This document shows positions 45,239-55,330 of a stretch of DNA of 64,000 nucleotides, in pieces; position 1 is the stretch's first letter, and every line of letters starts with the position of its first letter. The notes beneath the pieces were generated by a model. It saw only the letters and a program-made list of their open reading frames with translations. It had not been told where the DNA came from and did not search any database. A program made the translations under genes and the position numbers. The stretch comes from Turnera subulata (lineage: Eukaryota; Streptophyta; Magnoliopsida; Malpighiales; Passifloraceae): contig JAKUCV010002062.1 of NCBI GenBank assembly GCA_028386065.3, forward strand, positions 126,271 to 190,270, in the 5' to 3' direction.

Positions 45239-45921
45239 TTAACGATTGGGTATAGCATTGACTCTGAAACTTTTAGGGTCATTGGTAATATTGACTCTAA
45301 TTCTATCATTCCAAGAGAACCACATTCCGCCCGAATTGTTGGCCATGGAGTTCGAAACCGGTTTGCTGGAGGAAATCTCAGAGGGATGACACCGTGATTA
45401 TCTTTCAGTTTCCACAAGGTCTCTGTGAGCAGAACCATGTTGGGCTTGTACTAGTTCTTCAGATCTCTCAAAATACGTACGAACTCATGGGAGCGCCTAG
45501 TAATTCCTCTACAGTTCCAAACCAGAAGGCAAACTTTTGGCCAAGTGGGTGGTAAGCCAGTCACTCGCGGAACGCTCTGAGCAGTCATTGAAATTTCGTA
45601 ATAGCTACCTTCATTCAGAGTTTGGCAAAAAGGCTCCAGCTGGAATTCCTGAAGCCTGTCAGAGATGAAAAACATGATGGAATTGGCCGAGCCATAAGAG
45701 GAAGCTCGTAGGGTGCTTCGGTCCTCCAGGAAAATTGTCTATTCCATGGGAGTGACAAAGAACCTGGACGAGTAGAGCTCGTCGACGAAGACCAAACGAG
45801 GCATCCTCTCGAGCTCGTTTGGCAGTTCCTCTTATTGCTCATTTATTAGGCTATAGGCTAATTGATTCCTCTTTCCTAAGGAGGCTTCCTCAACAAAGAA
45901 GACAGATGATGGAGCAGACAT
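45239..45921 (-). pseudogene. second copy of the antisense unknown-plus-EEP ORF, broken
   Basis: Homologous along its whole length to the intact ORF at 32644-33327. It starts MSAPSSVFFVEEASLGKRN and has the same VFVDELYSSRFFVTPME, IMFFISDRLQEFQLEP and LVWNCRGITRRSHEF blocks. Three nonsense codons are seen relative to the intact copy: Gln to stop near 45833, Glu to stop near 45738 and Gln to stop near 45451. A one-base deletion follows near 45350. The original stop, after FRVNAIPNR, is still present at 45239-45241. The shared stop shows that the short EEP segment is the family's real C-terminus. It lies antisense inside the Maximus-like element where pol should be. Confidence 0.85.
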
Positions 45922-46007
45922 TTTTGTCTTAATGTGGTTTGTGTATCTCTCTTTCTCTAAATCGTTTTTTTTTAATGCTTTTAATTATTTACTAACCATT
46001 GCTTTGC

Positions 46008-46016
46008 CTTTTATAG
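46008..46016 (-). promoter_or_regulatory. TATA box upstream of the broken antisense ORF
   Basis: The minus strand reads CTATAAAAGG about 90 bp upstream of the ATG at 45921. It corresponds to the TATA box of the intact copy. Confidence 0.6.
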
Positions 46017-46601
46017 AAATACGATTATCTATTTTTCAAATTCTAGACCCTATCTATTTTTTTCGATTAACGGTAAAGCAGACCTCTCTCTCCACAAAAC
46101 TCCAAATTGTTTATGGTCCTCAAGGCTTTTTTTGAAATCTTTTGGGATACAAACACTCGTGTTTTCCAGCTCACTTCTAATATGCATTATTCTTTTACTC
46201 TGGCTCTCGTGGCTCTCTCCTTCATGCTTTTATCCACACATCCATCAGAGGCCAACTTGGCCAGATTGATGGGACGGTACCTCGAATACTGTGCGTGTGT
46301 GCTAAAGATGCTCCTGTTTGGACATCATAGAGAGATACGAATCCCTAAAGTCACCTTGCTCACCCATGTAGGGTTTATGGACAAGTGGTTTCGATTTTTT
46401 TTTAAGTGTTATGACGTCATCATTGGCTTATAACCATTTTTTAAAAAAATATTTGCTCCTACGACCTGTTCTTGAGTTACCAATAATAGATTCGATTTTA
46501 TTGGATTCTATTTCATTCTTGCCATCTCTGATTAATAACAAGATTGATTAAATAAGGGGGAACAACTGTTTTATTTCTTCATAAAATAGAAAAGAAGCAC
46601 T

Positions 46602-46985
46602 CTATGGAGTTACTTGCTTCTCTAGTTCTTTTACATGATTGCAGACACTCTCAACCTGGGAGGAAATTCCCATACAGGCCATCTCGATCTGCATCACCGC
46701 AGAGCTGATCTTCCTCAAGGCTGAGCTCAGTTGCTCCAGTGTCCTCAGAGGTGTACTACTGTGAGCTACTCCTTTGCCCTTCGGATCACCAGTTTCCTTG
46801 GTGACCGGCTTCTTTTGATGCTTGTGAGATATAGCCATGTCTTCCATACGATCGGGGTTGTTCCTCCGGTTGCGACATTTCTTCGGCTTTTCCTCAACAT
46901 CAGAATCACCAAAGAGAGGATCACCAAAAGTATAGCTTAACTCCTCTGAGTCAGAGGTAGTTCTCGTTCTTATTGGTGAATCCAT
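46602..46985 (-). CDS. antisense small acidic/basic coiled-coil protein, unknown
   Basis: An intact 127-residue frame from ATG 46985, whose context ACCATGG is good. A longer in-frame start at 47054 lies upstream of the TATA box, so I prefer 46985. The N-terminal part is Ser/Thr/Asp/Glu-rich (TSDSEELSYTFGDPLFGDSD), then comes a basic KPKKCRNRRNN stretch. The C-terminal 45 residues (LEQLSSALRKISSAVMQIEM ... HVKELEKQV) look like a coiled-coil. I recognise no family. It is about 680 bp upstream of and parallel to the broken antisense ORF, within the pol-less gap of the Maximus-like element. A polyadenylation-like AATAAA (minus strand) lies just downstream near 46570. Nuclear location is possible from the basic stretch; the function is unknown. 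Confidence 0.6.
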   Translation of the reverse strand: MDSPIRTRTTSDSEELSYTFGDPLFGDSDVEEKPKKCRNRRNNPDRMEDMAISHKHQKKPVTKETGDPKGKGVAHSSTPLRTLEQLSSALRKISSAVMQIEMACMGISSQVESVCNHVKELEKQVTP

Positions 46986-47020
46986 GGTTTGAGATATGCC
47001 TTGCCAAGCATGAGGTTGGT

Positions 47021-47028
47021 ATTTATAA
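47021..47028 (-). promoter_or_regulatory. TATA box of the small antisense gene
   Basis: CTTATAAATACC on the minus strand, about 37-44 bp upstream of the ATG at 46985. This would give a very short leader. Confidence 0.62.
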
Positions 47029-47100
47029 GCAGAAAGTGATGACGGTAAGGACATATACGAGACTTCATGTTGAAAAAAGTGGAATACTCGAGAGGGTTGT

Positions 47101-47117
47101 TGACGTAAGCCGTGACG
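47101..47117. promoter_or_regulatory. as-1/ocs-type element
   Basis: TGACGTAAGCCGTGACG holds two TGACG motifs 12 bp apart from start to start, the spacing and TAAG spacer of the CaMV 35S as-1 element. It lies about 75-95 bp upstream of the TATA box of the small antisense gene. TGA-type bZIP factors bind such sites in either orientation. Activity is inference. Confidence 0.65.
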
Positions 47118-47320
47118 AGACTATCAAAATCCGTAAAGAAAGAGTCATTCTTCGGAAATTCGAAATGAACTAAGAATCCCTGACTCTACATTGATCTAAT
47201 TTGTGTATTTTTATTGTCTTACGTTTACTGACATGAGCGTCACAGTATTTTCTAAGTTGTTTTACAGGCACCCTTCATTTAAGCCAAAAGATAGGGGGAA
47301 TAAGAAAGCCAAGACTGCAA

Positions 47321-47829
47321 AACATCGATGTTGCTCAACGAAACATCGATGTTCTGAATGAACAAACTTAGACCCGAGGCTGCACAACATCGATGTTGAG
47401 GATCAAACATCGATGTTTAATAGACTTCAGCTCATATCATTTTCAACCAGTAGCTTAAAAACATCAATTTCGAGAGGCCAACATCGATGTCCCATCATGT
47501 GCACAATCAAGTCATTAACCGACATATATAAACATCGATATTCAGTAAGTATTTTTCTTCCCAGTAGCTTTAAACATCGATGCTCACAGGTAAGACATCG
47601 ATGTTCTGTCATTAAAGTTTGAAATTTTTTCATCCAGTAGTTTTTAAAACATCGATGTTCAAAGAATAAAACATCGATGTTGTCTCGATTGGCCGCATTT
47701 CAACTTCTTCCAGAGGCACAGAAACATTGATGTTGCGCTTACGAACATCGATGTTCAAACGTCGCTTTTCAAAAATTAGCCGTTGGAGAGCATGAAACAT
47801 CGATGTTTTTTGACCAGACATCGATGTTT
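47321..47829. repeat. internal array of paired AACATCGATGTT palindromes
   Basis: Core pairs start at 47322/47343, 47387/47407, 47461/47481, 47574/47595, 47649/47671, 47724/47745 and 47797/47818, with a lone copy near 47531. Spacings within pairs are 20-22 bp. The array is homologous in design to the LTR arrays but lies just before the env-like ORF, and its spacer sequences are different. Confidence 0.95.
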
Positions 47830-47890
47830 AGCCGTTATTTTTCAAAAATATAGCCGTTATCTAGCCGTTGGAGCCTATTTTAAGGACTAA

Positions 47891-49378
47891 ATGCTGCCTC
47901 CTTCTCTCATTTTACACACTCCCTACTATTCATTCATTCTACACTTACTCTCCACATCATTCTCCAACTCATTTTTCTCAAGTATGGCAGGTGAGAAGAA
48001 TTCTTCCAAGGGCAAATCTCCCGCTAAGGAGAGACTATCAAAGCAAAGAGGAGGCTCTTCAAGCTCAGCTCCCCAATTTGCCGAGGAAGGCACCTCAATC
48101 TGGTTCTCTTCCAGAGCCGAACTTCACAACTTCATGTCTCTCTTCTCCAAGCGCTTAATTGCGTCTCCACGGTCTCTTCCGGTGGATTACCCGAAGGAGA
48201 AGAACTACACACAGCTTGAAGCCCATATTCGAGCATTAGGATTTTGGGAATTCGTGACCAACAGGGGCTGGCAATATAGTGCTGAATTCGTCCGAGCATT
48301 CTACTCAACTCTCCAACGAGATGGTGACACATTGTTCGCTAATGTCAATGGAGTGTACATTACCATGACATTGGAGGAATTCGGGGCGCGTGCTGGATTG
48401 TCATTTCAGGGAGACGATATTGCATCCTATGGAGGTGACCATTGGGCCACAACCCACGAACCACCCTTTCTGAATGAGCTTGGCTTCACGAATCTTGTTC
48501 GACACAGCTCCGGGAGGCCAATCATCCACTCCATTAACCAGGAGTACCGAGTTCTATTCTACCTTCTCACCCGGGTCATCAAGCCAAGAGACGGAAATCA
48601 CACCGTCATGTTCATTGAAGATATGAAAGTACTTCATGCCATCATTCACCATGCACCAATTAATTGGGCACGATTTGTGCTTATGCACATGTCGGACTAT
48701 ACATCCCAATACACTGAGCATCCTTTGCCATATTCCTTCTTAGTGTTGGATATTCTATTACATGCAGGTGTTGATGTCAGAAAAGGCAGACAGATTCCTC
48801 ACACCAAAATATGGGCGATAAGTGACGCCACTTTCCGAACCAGAAAATCTGTGGAAGAACCAAGACTCGGCCAAACTTCCGAGCAAGCTCCAAGGACTGC
48901 CCAAGCAGAAAGTTCCCGTGCAGCCGCTTCTCGACGCTAAAACTCCGGAGTCACTCTTGTGTCCATTGCTGCCTCCATTCATAACCTACAACTGAGCATG
49001 ACAGGCATGGGACGAGCAATTGAGAGAATTGACACGGAAGTGCAAAGACAAGGCCACTCTCTTAGGTCTTACTTTGCCCGTGTGAACTATACTCCTCCAC
49101 CATATCACACCACCCTTCATGGTTACAACTTTGAAGATGAAGGTGATGATGATGATGAGAACTTTGATGAACATGCGGAAGATGGTCCAATGGATGTGGA
49201 TGGTGATGGGGAGGCAGAAGCTGAAAATGATGATGAAGATGAAGAAGAAGAAGAGCAGCAATTCAATGATGATGATGATAGGAGCACAAATTTGCCATTG
49301 TTATTTCTTTTTGCTAATGCCAAAAGAGGGAAGATGGAAAGAAGTATATGCATCAAGATAGGGGGAATCATAGTTTGA
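47891..49378 (+). pseudogene. env-like ORF of the Maximus-like element, one in-frame stop
   Basis: The frame opens at 47891. The ATG at 47984 (MAGEKNSSKGK, with A at -3 and G at +4) is the more likely start, because the upstream part overlaps a hydrophobic stretch rather than a clear signal peptide. A basic low-complexity head is followed by a region (about residues 60-290 from the second start) with FWEFVTNRGWQYSAEFVRAF and TMTLEEFGARAGL. This resembles the 'putative plant transposon protein' domain in the extra ORF of plant retroelements. A TAA at 48938-48940 interrupts the frame. Downstream it stays open through a helical stretch and a very acidic Asp/Glu tail to 49378. Its role is unknown in any plant element; no transmembrane envelope architecture is evident. 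Confidence 0.75.
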
Positions 49379-49459
49379 AAAACATAGGAGGAATTGGAAA
49401 AAAATTCCTCATTTTGAACTTATAAATTTGGCATATACTCCTATTTGTTTGTCATTATC

Positions 49460-50805
49460 AAAAAGGAGAAAATTGTTAGAGCTCATGCCTCCTTGTCTCA
49501 TTTCAGGGTTTTGATATTGGCAAACCAACCATGACTCAAATGATGACAATCTTCAAAGCAAAAGAAATCAATCAAAGAGCAAAGAGCACAAGAATTGAAG
49601 TGACAAGCAAGAAGAGTTAGGAACATAAATTGTACAAGGGTAAAACACTCAATTCTTCTAAGTTATTGGCTCAAACAAAATCAATTTTTGTCATGCATCA
49701 AATAGCATCCTTTCAACCATAAAAATGAGTTTTGAGCTATGAACATCGATGTTTGTATTGTCAACATCGATGTTCCAGTCTTAAAAAAGGTAGCTCAGAA
49801 CATCGATGTTGGCATCCCAAACATCGATGTTCTTGTAACCGTTGCACTTAAAATGTTTTGCAGCATCAAAACATCGATGTTCAACTTTGAGACATCGATG
49901 TTCCTTCAATTGGCTCTTTCAAGAATTTTGGCAGTGTTCCAAAACATCGATGTTCTTATGCAATTGGTTTTAAAATTGTTTTGGGAGTGTTCCAAAATAT
50001 CGATGTTCCCTTGGTAAACATCAATGTTTTAGTGACCGTTGGACTCAATAATTCATATTTACTGGCAAAACATCGATGTTCCCTTGGTAAACATCGATGT
50101 TCTCATGACCGTTGGTCTAATAATTCAAACTTACTGGCCAAACATCGATGTTCTAAGTTTAAACATCGATGTTGTGCTGTTTTGAGGAGACATCTTTTTC
50201 AACATCCCATGCTATTTTGTCTAAAGGTACTTTGGATTGATTCTACAATGGTCATACATGTTTTGAGACATATAAATAGAGAATTTACATCTCTAATTAT
50301 GCACAATTAACTCTCTACATTTTAAGCATTCATTGTCATACATACATTGCAATTTTTATGAGCCAATATCCTTGAGGATTGAGTTACCTTTTATAGAGCA
50401 TATTTGTTACTCATATCTACTCTTTGAGAGAGCCTTCGTTTGAGAGATAAAAGTGTTGTCAATACACCATAAGGGAGGATTGTTCCCTTGTAGTAAATTC
50501 ATAGGAAGAGTGTCCTCTTTTTGTGTGAGAAGTCTTGAAGTGAGGTATCTTTAAGCAAGTAAGTAGAGTTTCGTGTGACTCAAGCTCTAGGTTTGTTAAG
50601 CACCCCGAAGCTTAACTTAGATAGTGAAATCTTCGAGAGAGTCTCTCGGAGGACTGGATTAGCCACACAAGTTATGTGTGTGTGAACCAGTATAAATTTT
50701 GGTGTGTCCTTATTCTTTCAATTCCGCATTTATTTCCTGCAAATTTTTAGTTTCGTTCGAAAAACACTATTCACCCCCCTCTAGCGTAGGACACCTGCTT
50801 TAACA
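49460..50805 (+). repeat. polypurine tract and 3' LTR of the Maximus-like element
   Basis: AAAAAGGAGAAAA ends at 49472, just before the LTR (49474-50805, 1332 bp). The LTR is shorter than its partner mainly because one palindrome spacer unit is missing and a short stretch near 50595 is deleted. Confidence 0.92.
49742..50173. repeat. palindrome array in the 3' LTR
   Basis: Core pairs start at 49743/49764, 49800/49821, 49871/49892, 49997/50018, 50070/50091 and 50142/50163, all 21 bp apart. A single copy at 49944 stands where the 5' LTR has a pair, so exactly one palindrome plus spacer has been lost. Confidence 0.96.
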
Positions 50806-50810
50806 TGGAT

Positions 50811-52541
50811 TTGGTTGCATGGCCTATAGTCATCCTTTAATGGGATGCTACCAATAAGTCGGGCCCTTCCCGAAGGAGTTTCTTGACTGATAGGTACTTA
50901 TAGTTCCTCAGAGGCATGGTGGGAGGACTTTTGGTGGGATGTTCCTAGTAAGTCAAGGTCCTTGACGATCTTTCTTAGGGTTTTCCACCACTCTAGCCCC
51001 CAGCTCAAAGGGGAGCTTATTTAGCTGCAGTTTGAGTTTCCCAAGAGGTCATTAGATAGGGCAATCATCTTCCCCTTTGAGGGTCACCCAAGAGCTCTTA
51101 CCAAAGGTTTCTTAGTTCTCCCCTTTTAAGGCGTATATGAAGTCCCGAAGAAGAGTTCCTTACCAAAGAATTTTTCTCATCTGTAGAGACTTGAGTAATT
51201 TTGTTAATAATGTAAACTTAAAAAGAATACTTATTACAAACCCATTAAGGAGGGTTGCTCAAAGTTTGGAGTAAGGACTTATGATCACTGCCTTAATGAA
51301 AAAATCTTGGCTTATTGTGTAAGACATGGCATAAGGTTTTAAGAAGGAGAAAACTACCTTCGAAAAAGATTAGTACCTTAGATTCTTAAGGTTTCTTTGG
51401 AGATTTTGGTACTTTGGATTGGAGATATCAATTTAAGTCCCTTTCTGGAGGTTTCGGGACCTCTGAATTCAAGGTTCTTTGTAGGAGATAAGACCTCCAT
51501 TTTCAAGGGGTAGGACCCCGTTTTTGAGAAGGTAGGACCTCCGTTTTTTAGGGGTAGGACCCCGTTTTCGAGGAGGTAGGACCTCCATTTTCGAGGGGTA
51601 GGACCCGTTTTCGAGGAGGTAGGACCTCCGTTTTTTAGGGGTAGGACCCCGTTTTCAAGGAGGTAGGACCTCCGTTTTTTAGGGATAAGACCCCATTTTC
51701 AAGGGGGTAGGACCCCGTTTTCATGGAGGTCGGACCTCCGTTTCAAGGAGGTAGGACCCCGTCTCACAGAAGTAGGACTTCCGGCTTCAAGGAGGTAGGA
51801 CCCCCAGTTTCACGGAAGTAAGACTTCCAGTTTCAAGGAGGTAGGGCCTCTGTCTCACGGAAGTAGGCACGAGTTAGGTCGTGGATTTGGAGATACACGA
51901 GTTAGGTAGCTGCTGAGTGCACAGGGCTGGGTCGGAACTTTGGATGTGTGATTGGTATTCGATAGCCTGTTACTAGTGCCACCCCGTGTACTTTGTTTAA
52001 AGGAACTTTGAGCTACTATCGGGATCCTTCTTCCGCAGGTCATTCGGAACCTATATCATTTAGGTTCTTTTAAGAGAAACCTTTGAAAAAAGTTTGACAA
52101 AAAAAAACAAAGCTACAAAACTCATTTAGTCAATAAAAAAGGTGATTTTAGATAATCTTTAGTTGTAAAAGAAAAAAGAAAAGACTATTGATGAAATATA
52201 GGAAAACAATCTGTGGCGCTTTCCATTCCTTGACTGTGGAGTACCTTTAGTTTATCCATATTTCATACAAGACGGAGCAACTCTTTTGCTCTTGAATTTT
52301 TGGACCAGTAAGTCTACCCTCCTGAAATTTTGGTTCCCATGTTGGATTGGTCGAGATCTGGACTTTCTATCATAACACCATATTACTCTCTGAATTTGTC
52401 GAAAATAGATGAAACACGTCAATTATTTTGTGCTTTCCCTTGTTAGTTCTTGGACTTCTTTGTCCTTGCCCAGACTATTGGCTGCTCTAAGGCCGTCGTG
52501 CCATCAAGTGGCTCAGCAGGTCTTCCCACAAACGGCGTCAA
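50811..52541 (-). other. non-coding interior of the outer gypsy element and primer site
   Basis: No ORF with a recognisable domain. On the minus strand the sequence directly after the LTR reads TTGACGCCGTTTGTGGGAAG (52522-52541), a GGCGCCG-type primer site as in Tat/Athila-like gypsy elements. Positions 51500-51830 hold a hairpin minisatellite. The absence of coding capacity fits a LARD-like non-autonomous element or large deletions. Confidence 0.6.
51500..51850. repeat. hairpin minisatellite with AGG loops
   Basis: Alternating short palindromes with a 3-base loop. Examples: 51507-51519 (GGGG-TAGGA-CCCC), 51551-51563, 51572-51586 (GGAGGT-AGG-ACCTCC), 51725-51739 (GGAGGT-CGG-ACCTCC), 51769-51781 (GAAGT-AGG-ACTTC), 51814-51828 (GGAAGT-AAG-ACTTCC). 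Units are about 17-20 bp apart, separated by GTTTTC/GTTTTTT. Arms change together. Confidence 0.88.
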
Positions 52542-52986
52542 TGTAAAAATACTGGATTTATCTTTATATGGATGATGCCTTTGGGAAGGTCCTTGTGCTT
52601 GTAGGACTTACAAGGATCAGTAGAGACTAGGACCTGGAGAGAGTAGGACCTAGGAAGGTTGCCTGTAGGACCTGCAAAGACCAACAAAGAGTAGGAACCG
52701 GGGAGGTCCAGGGTTTGTGACCCCGGTTGACACTCCGATGCGTAAGTCATAGAGAGGATTTTGTAGAGAGAGGAGACAAGAGAGAGAGAGTAAGAATTTA
52801 GATGAATGAGCAAGATACCTTGAGATGTTGTACAGAAGGTCCATTTATAGGGAAATTCAGCCCCTTGGTGGTCCAAGCTGGACTTGGACATAATTCCTTA
52901 CCTTTGACCTAAGACTTGGTGGTCCAAGCTAGACTTGGCCATACGAACCTTAGCCTTGGAGGTCATGGGCGGGCTTGGACTTAAGG
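52542..52986 (-). repeat. 5' LTR of the outer gypsy element, interrupted
   Basis: Homologous to 40665-41086, broken at 52986 by gypsy element 2, whose TAAGG duplication it supplies. The remainder resumes at 61911 for about 35 bp (CCTAGACCTTAGACTTGGTGG) and then loses similarity. Confidence 0.75.
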
Positions 52987-55330
52987 TGTGACGCCCCGGA
53001 TTTTCATGAATTAATTTATGGAATTTTCGGAATTTTTATTCCAATTATGCAATTGAGGAATTTCCGGATTTTTTGCCTAGGAGATAAATTATTTTACCTT
53101 GGCTATATCGATATTAAGCCGTTAGTATGGCGGGTTCGACTTTCGTTGGAGATAAAACATGTTTCGTGATGAAACGCGGGGTTTACCGTAGTTCTGGTTA
53201 AAACTTCATTGTTTTGAGTTTGGAAAAAAAATGGGAGGTTGACTGAGCAGCCAGGGTTGACCGCGCCTAAGTGAACGACCAGCCAAACCCTAGCCGCCTC
53301 CCCTCCTTCTTTTTTTCTTTTCTCCTTTTTTTTCTTTCTCCCTTCTTCCTTCTCTTTCTCTTCCGCCGCAGCCGACCCCCCCTCTCTCTCTCTCTCTCTC
53401 GCCCTCTCGTCGTCACAAACATCTCATCTTCTATGCTCCACGCTACCGTCATCCTCCCTTTCCTTCAGGTCGCCGCCGCCACCACCACGGGTTGCAGAGG
53501 GAACCGAGACGAGGGCGGGCTTGTACGAGATCGACGAGGCCACCTACGTGTGGTGTCTTCGTCTTCTTCGTGAGATTGTTGGTTGGTTATTCCTCCAAGC
53601 TGTGTGGTTGTGAGCTCGAGAACAGACCGGTTCCGGCAGCGAGGATTTAATTTCGGTAAGCACCTCTGCAGCCGCTCTTTTCCTCAACTCAATTTATTTT
53701 GTTTTGGTTTTGGTGGTTGATTTTTCCGAGCAGTGGCTTGCATTGCTGGACAAGCTTGGGGTTGGTGTCGTTCGGCGGATCCGTGCAGGTTGTTATTTGT
53801 GCACGGGCGAGCTCTGTTCCGGTAAGGGATTCTAAGTTCTTTCTTCTTTTTCCTTTTCGTTGATGTTGTAGTTGATGGGTTGTGGAGTTTTGACGTTGGA
53901 TGTTGATTTCTCGTTTCTGGCAGCTGTTTGTTCTTTGATTCTGGGCAGAATCAAATTCAGGGACGAGGAGGATTTGTGTTTCCGGTTTTGTGTGGTTGTT
54001 CTGGTCTGTGGGAATTTCCAGCGAGGTTGACCGGAATCCGACGAGGCTCGGGAATTTTCCGACGAGACTCGGGAATTTTCCGGCGAAGGCTCGGGTACTG
54101 TTCCGGCGGACGGAATTTCTTTTCTGCTTTTGCACGGTAATTCCGGCTTAATCCCGGGTCCAACCTCATGTATATGCTTCGTTGATTCGTAAAACATGTA
54201 CATTTAAACATTAAAGAGATTTAGTGGAATACCGAGAGCAGGGAGTGAGTGTGTGTGGCCGGGAACTTACCGACACGGGTAGAACTTAAGTTGATGAACT
54301 CTTGGGCTCGGGAATGACCTTAGAAGGTGTTTAGGAAAAACTGGGCCCAGGCCCAACTAACTGACTTTAAAGACCTTGAGACTTTTAATGGACCTCAGGA
54401 TATGGGCTTGAGGCCCAATGACTCAATTGGATAACCTTTGGACTTGGGTAACGGGCTTTAAGCCAAACTTCATAATGGGCTTTAGGCCTGGGGTTCGGTT
54501 TTGGACTTAGATGGGCTTTAGGCTCGGTGACTCGTTATGGACTTTAAGGAATGGGCTTTAAGCCCAAATTCATAACTTGGGATAATTGCAGACTTGTGGC
54601 AGTGGGCTTTAGGCCCGAGAAATTATTTTGGGTTTTGATGGGCTTAAGCCCGGTTAACCTTAGGTCCTTATCTTTTGGAGTTTTTAGTGAGGAGATATAA
54701 CCTTTTGGGCTTAGACCCTGAAATTGCATAACCGGGTAGTTTGGGTCGGGTTTCACTCAGTCGAGCATATAAGTATCATGCATGCACGGTTTGCTATAAT
54801 TGTTTTGTAATTGTTGTATGTGCCGGTATTCAGGCACGGGTAATACCTCGGGATCTGGAGGATCTGTCTTGGGAAAAGCTCCACAAGATAATCGTCGTTG
54901 AGGTGACTTTATAAGTCTTTTTATGTTTGTATGCATGTGCTTATTAGATTGGTCTGTTTGAGTTGCATGCCTTGTTTGCTAACATGTTATGATCTGTATT
55001 GTGTGCCTATGTGTTACTATTTGCCGGATGGGTATGACTTTTAAATTGTTATGGAATATAACATGTGGAGTGATTTTGGGTGATCTGTGTGATGTACTGT
55101 GGGTTGGAGACCCGGATGCTTGATTGAGTTAATAATTCACACAACCCTGTTAAATCACAACTCCTGGCACACATGAATTCATACCCCTCGGGTTTGCAAG
55201 CGGGATAGTATGGTATATGCGGTATAGCATATGGGTCTGTGATGGCCGATTCTACCTTCCCCCTTTCTACCTCCCTCTTTCTCTTTGTCTTTCTCTCTCT
55301 CTCTCTCTATGGTAATATTTGGGCTTTATG
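52987..55330 (+). repeat. 5' LTR of gypsy element 2, 3'-truncated
   Basis: Collinear with 57310-61189 apart from the nested insertion there. It has a CT run near 53380-53402, a GC-rich block, good 5' splice sites (CGGTAAGC near 53655 and CGGTAAGG near 53821), and a TGGGC-rich hairpin region (54342-54651). A TATTCAG/GCACGGG possible acceptor lies near 54830. Confidence 0.9.
54342..54651 (+). repeat. array of TGGGC/GCCCA hairpins
   Basis: Stem-loops at 54342-54355 (TGGGC-CCAG-GCCCA), 54403-54417 (TGGGC-TTGAG-GCCCA), 54552-54566 (TGGGC-TTTAA-GCCCA), 54604-54616 (GGGC-TTTAG-GCCC) and 54640-54651 (GGGC-TTAA-GCCC), with weaker ones between. The same array is in the 3' LTR at about 60200-60510. TGGGC(C/T) is also the plant site II promoter motif. 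Confidence 0.8.

Larger units (their letters stand above)
41575..50805 (+). mobile_element. Maximus/SIRE-like Ty1/copia element lacking pol, with antisense cargo and env-like ORF
   Basis: The 9231 bp element is flanked by TGGAT (41570-41574 and 50806-50810). LTRs are 41575-42958 and 49474-50805, about 96-97% identical by eye. A tRNA-iMet-type primer site is at 42961, gag at 43014-44726 and a protease scrap after it. An env-like ORF lies before the 3' LTR. The gag, with a coiled-coil and two zinc knuckles, and the late env-like ORF fit the Maximus/SIRE lineage. Integrase, RT and RNase H are absent. In their place (about 44910-47290) lie two genes on the minus strand. Movement would need pol from elsewhere. 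Confidence 0.88.

Noticed and set aside
46602..47117. Integrated caulimovirus
   Set aside because: An as-1 element and TATA box alone are not enough. No coat, movement or reverse transcriptase protein of that family is nearby.
47891..47983. Signal peptide at the start of the env-like ORF
   Set aside because: The hydrophobic stretch lacks a clear n-region and cleavage site, and the better start codon at 47984 excludes it.
49123..49371. Minus-strand Ser-rich frame
   Set aside because: It is the reverse of the Asp/Glu-rich tail of the env-like ORF.
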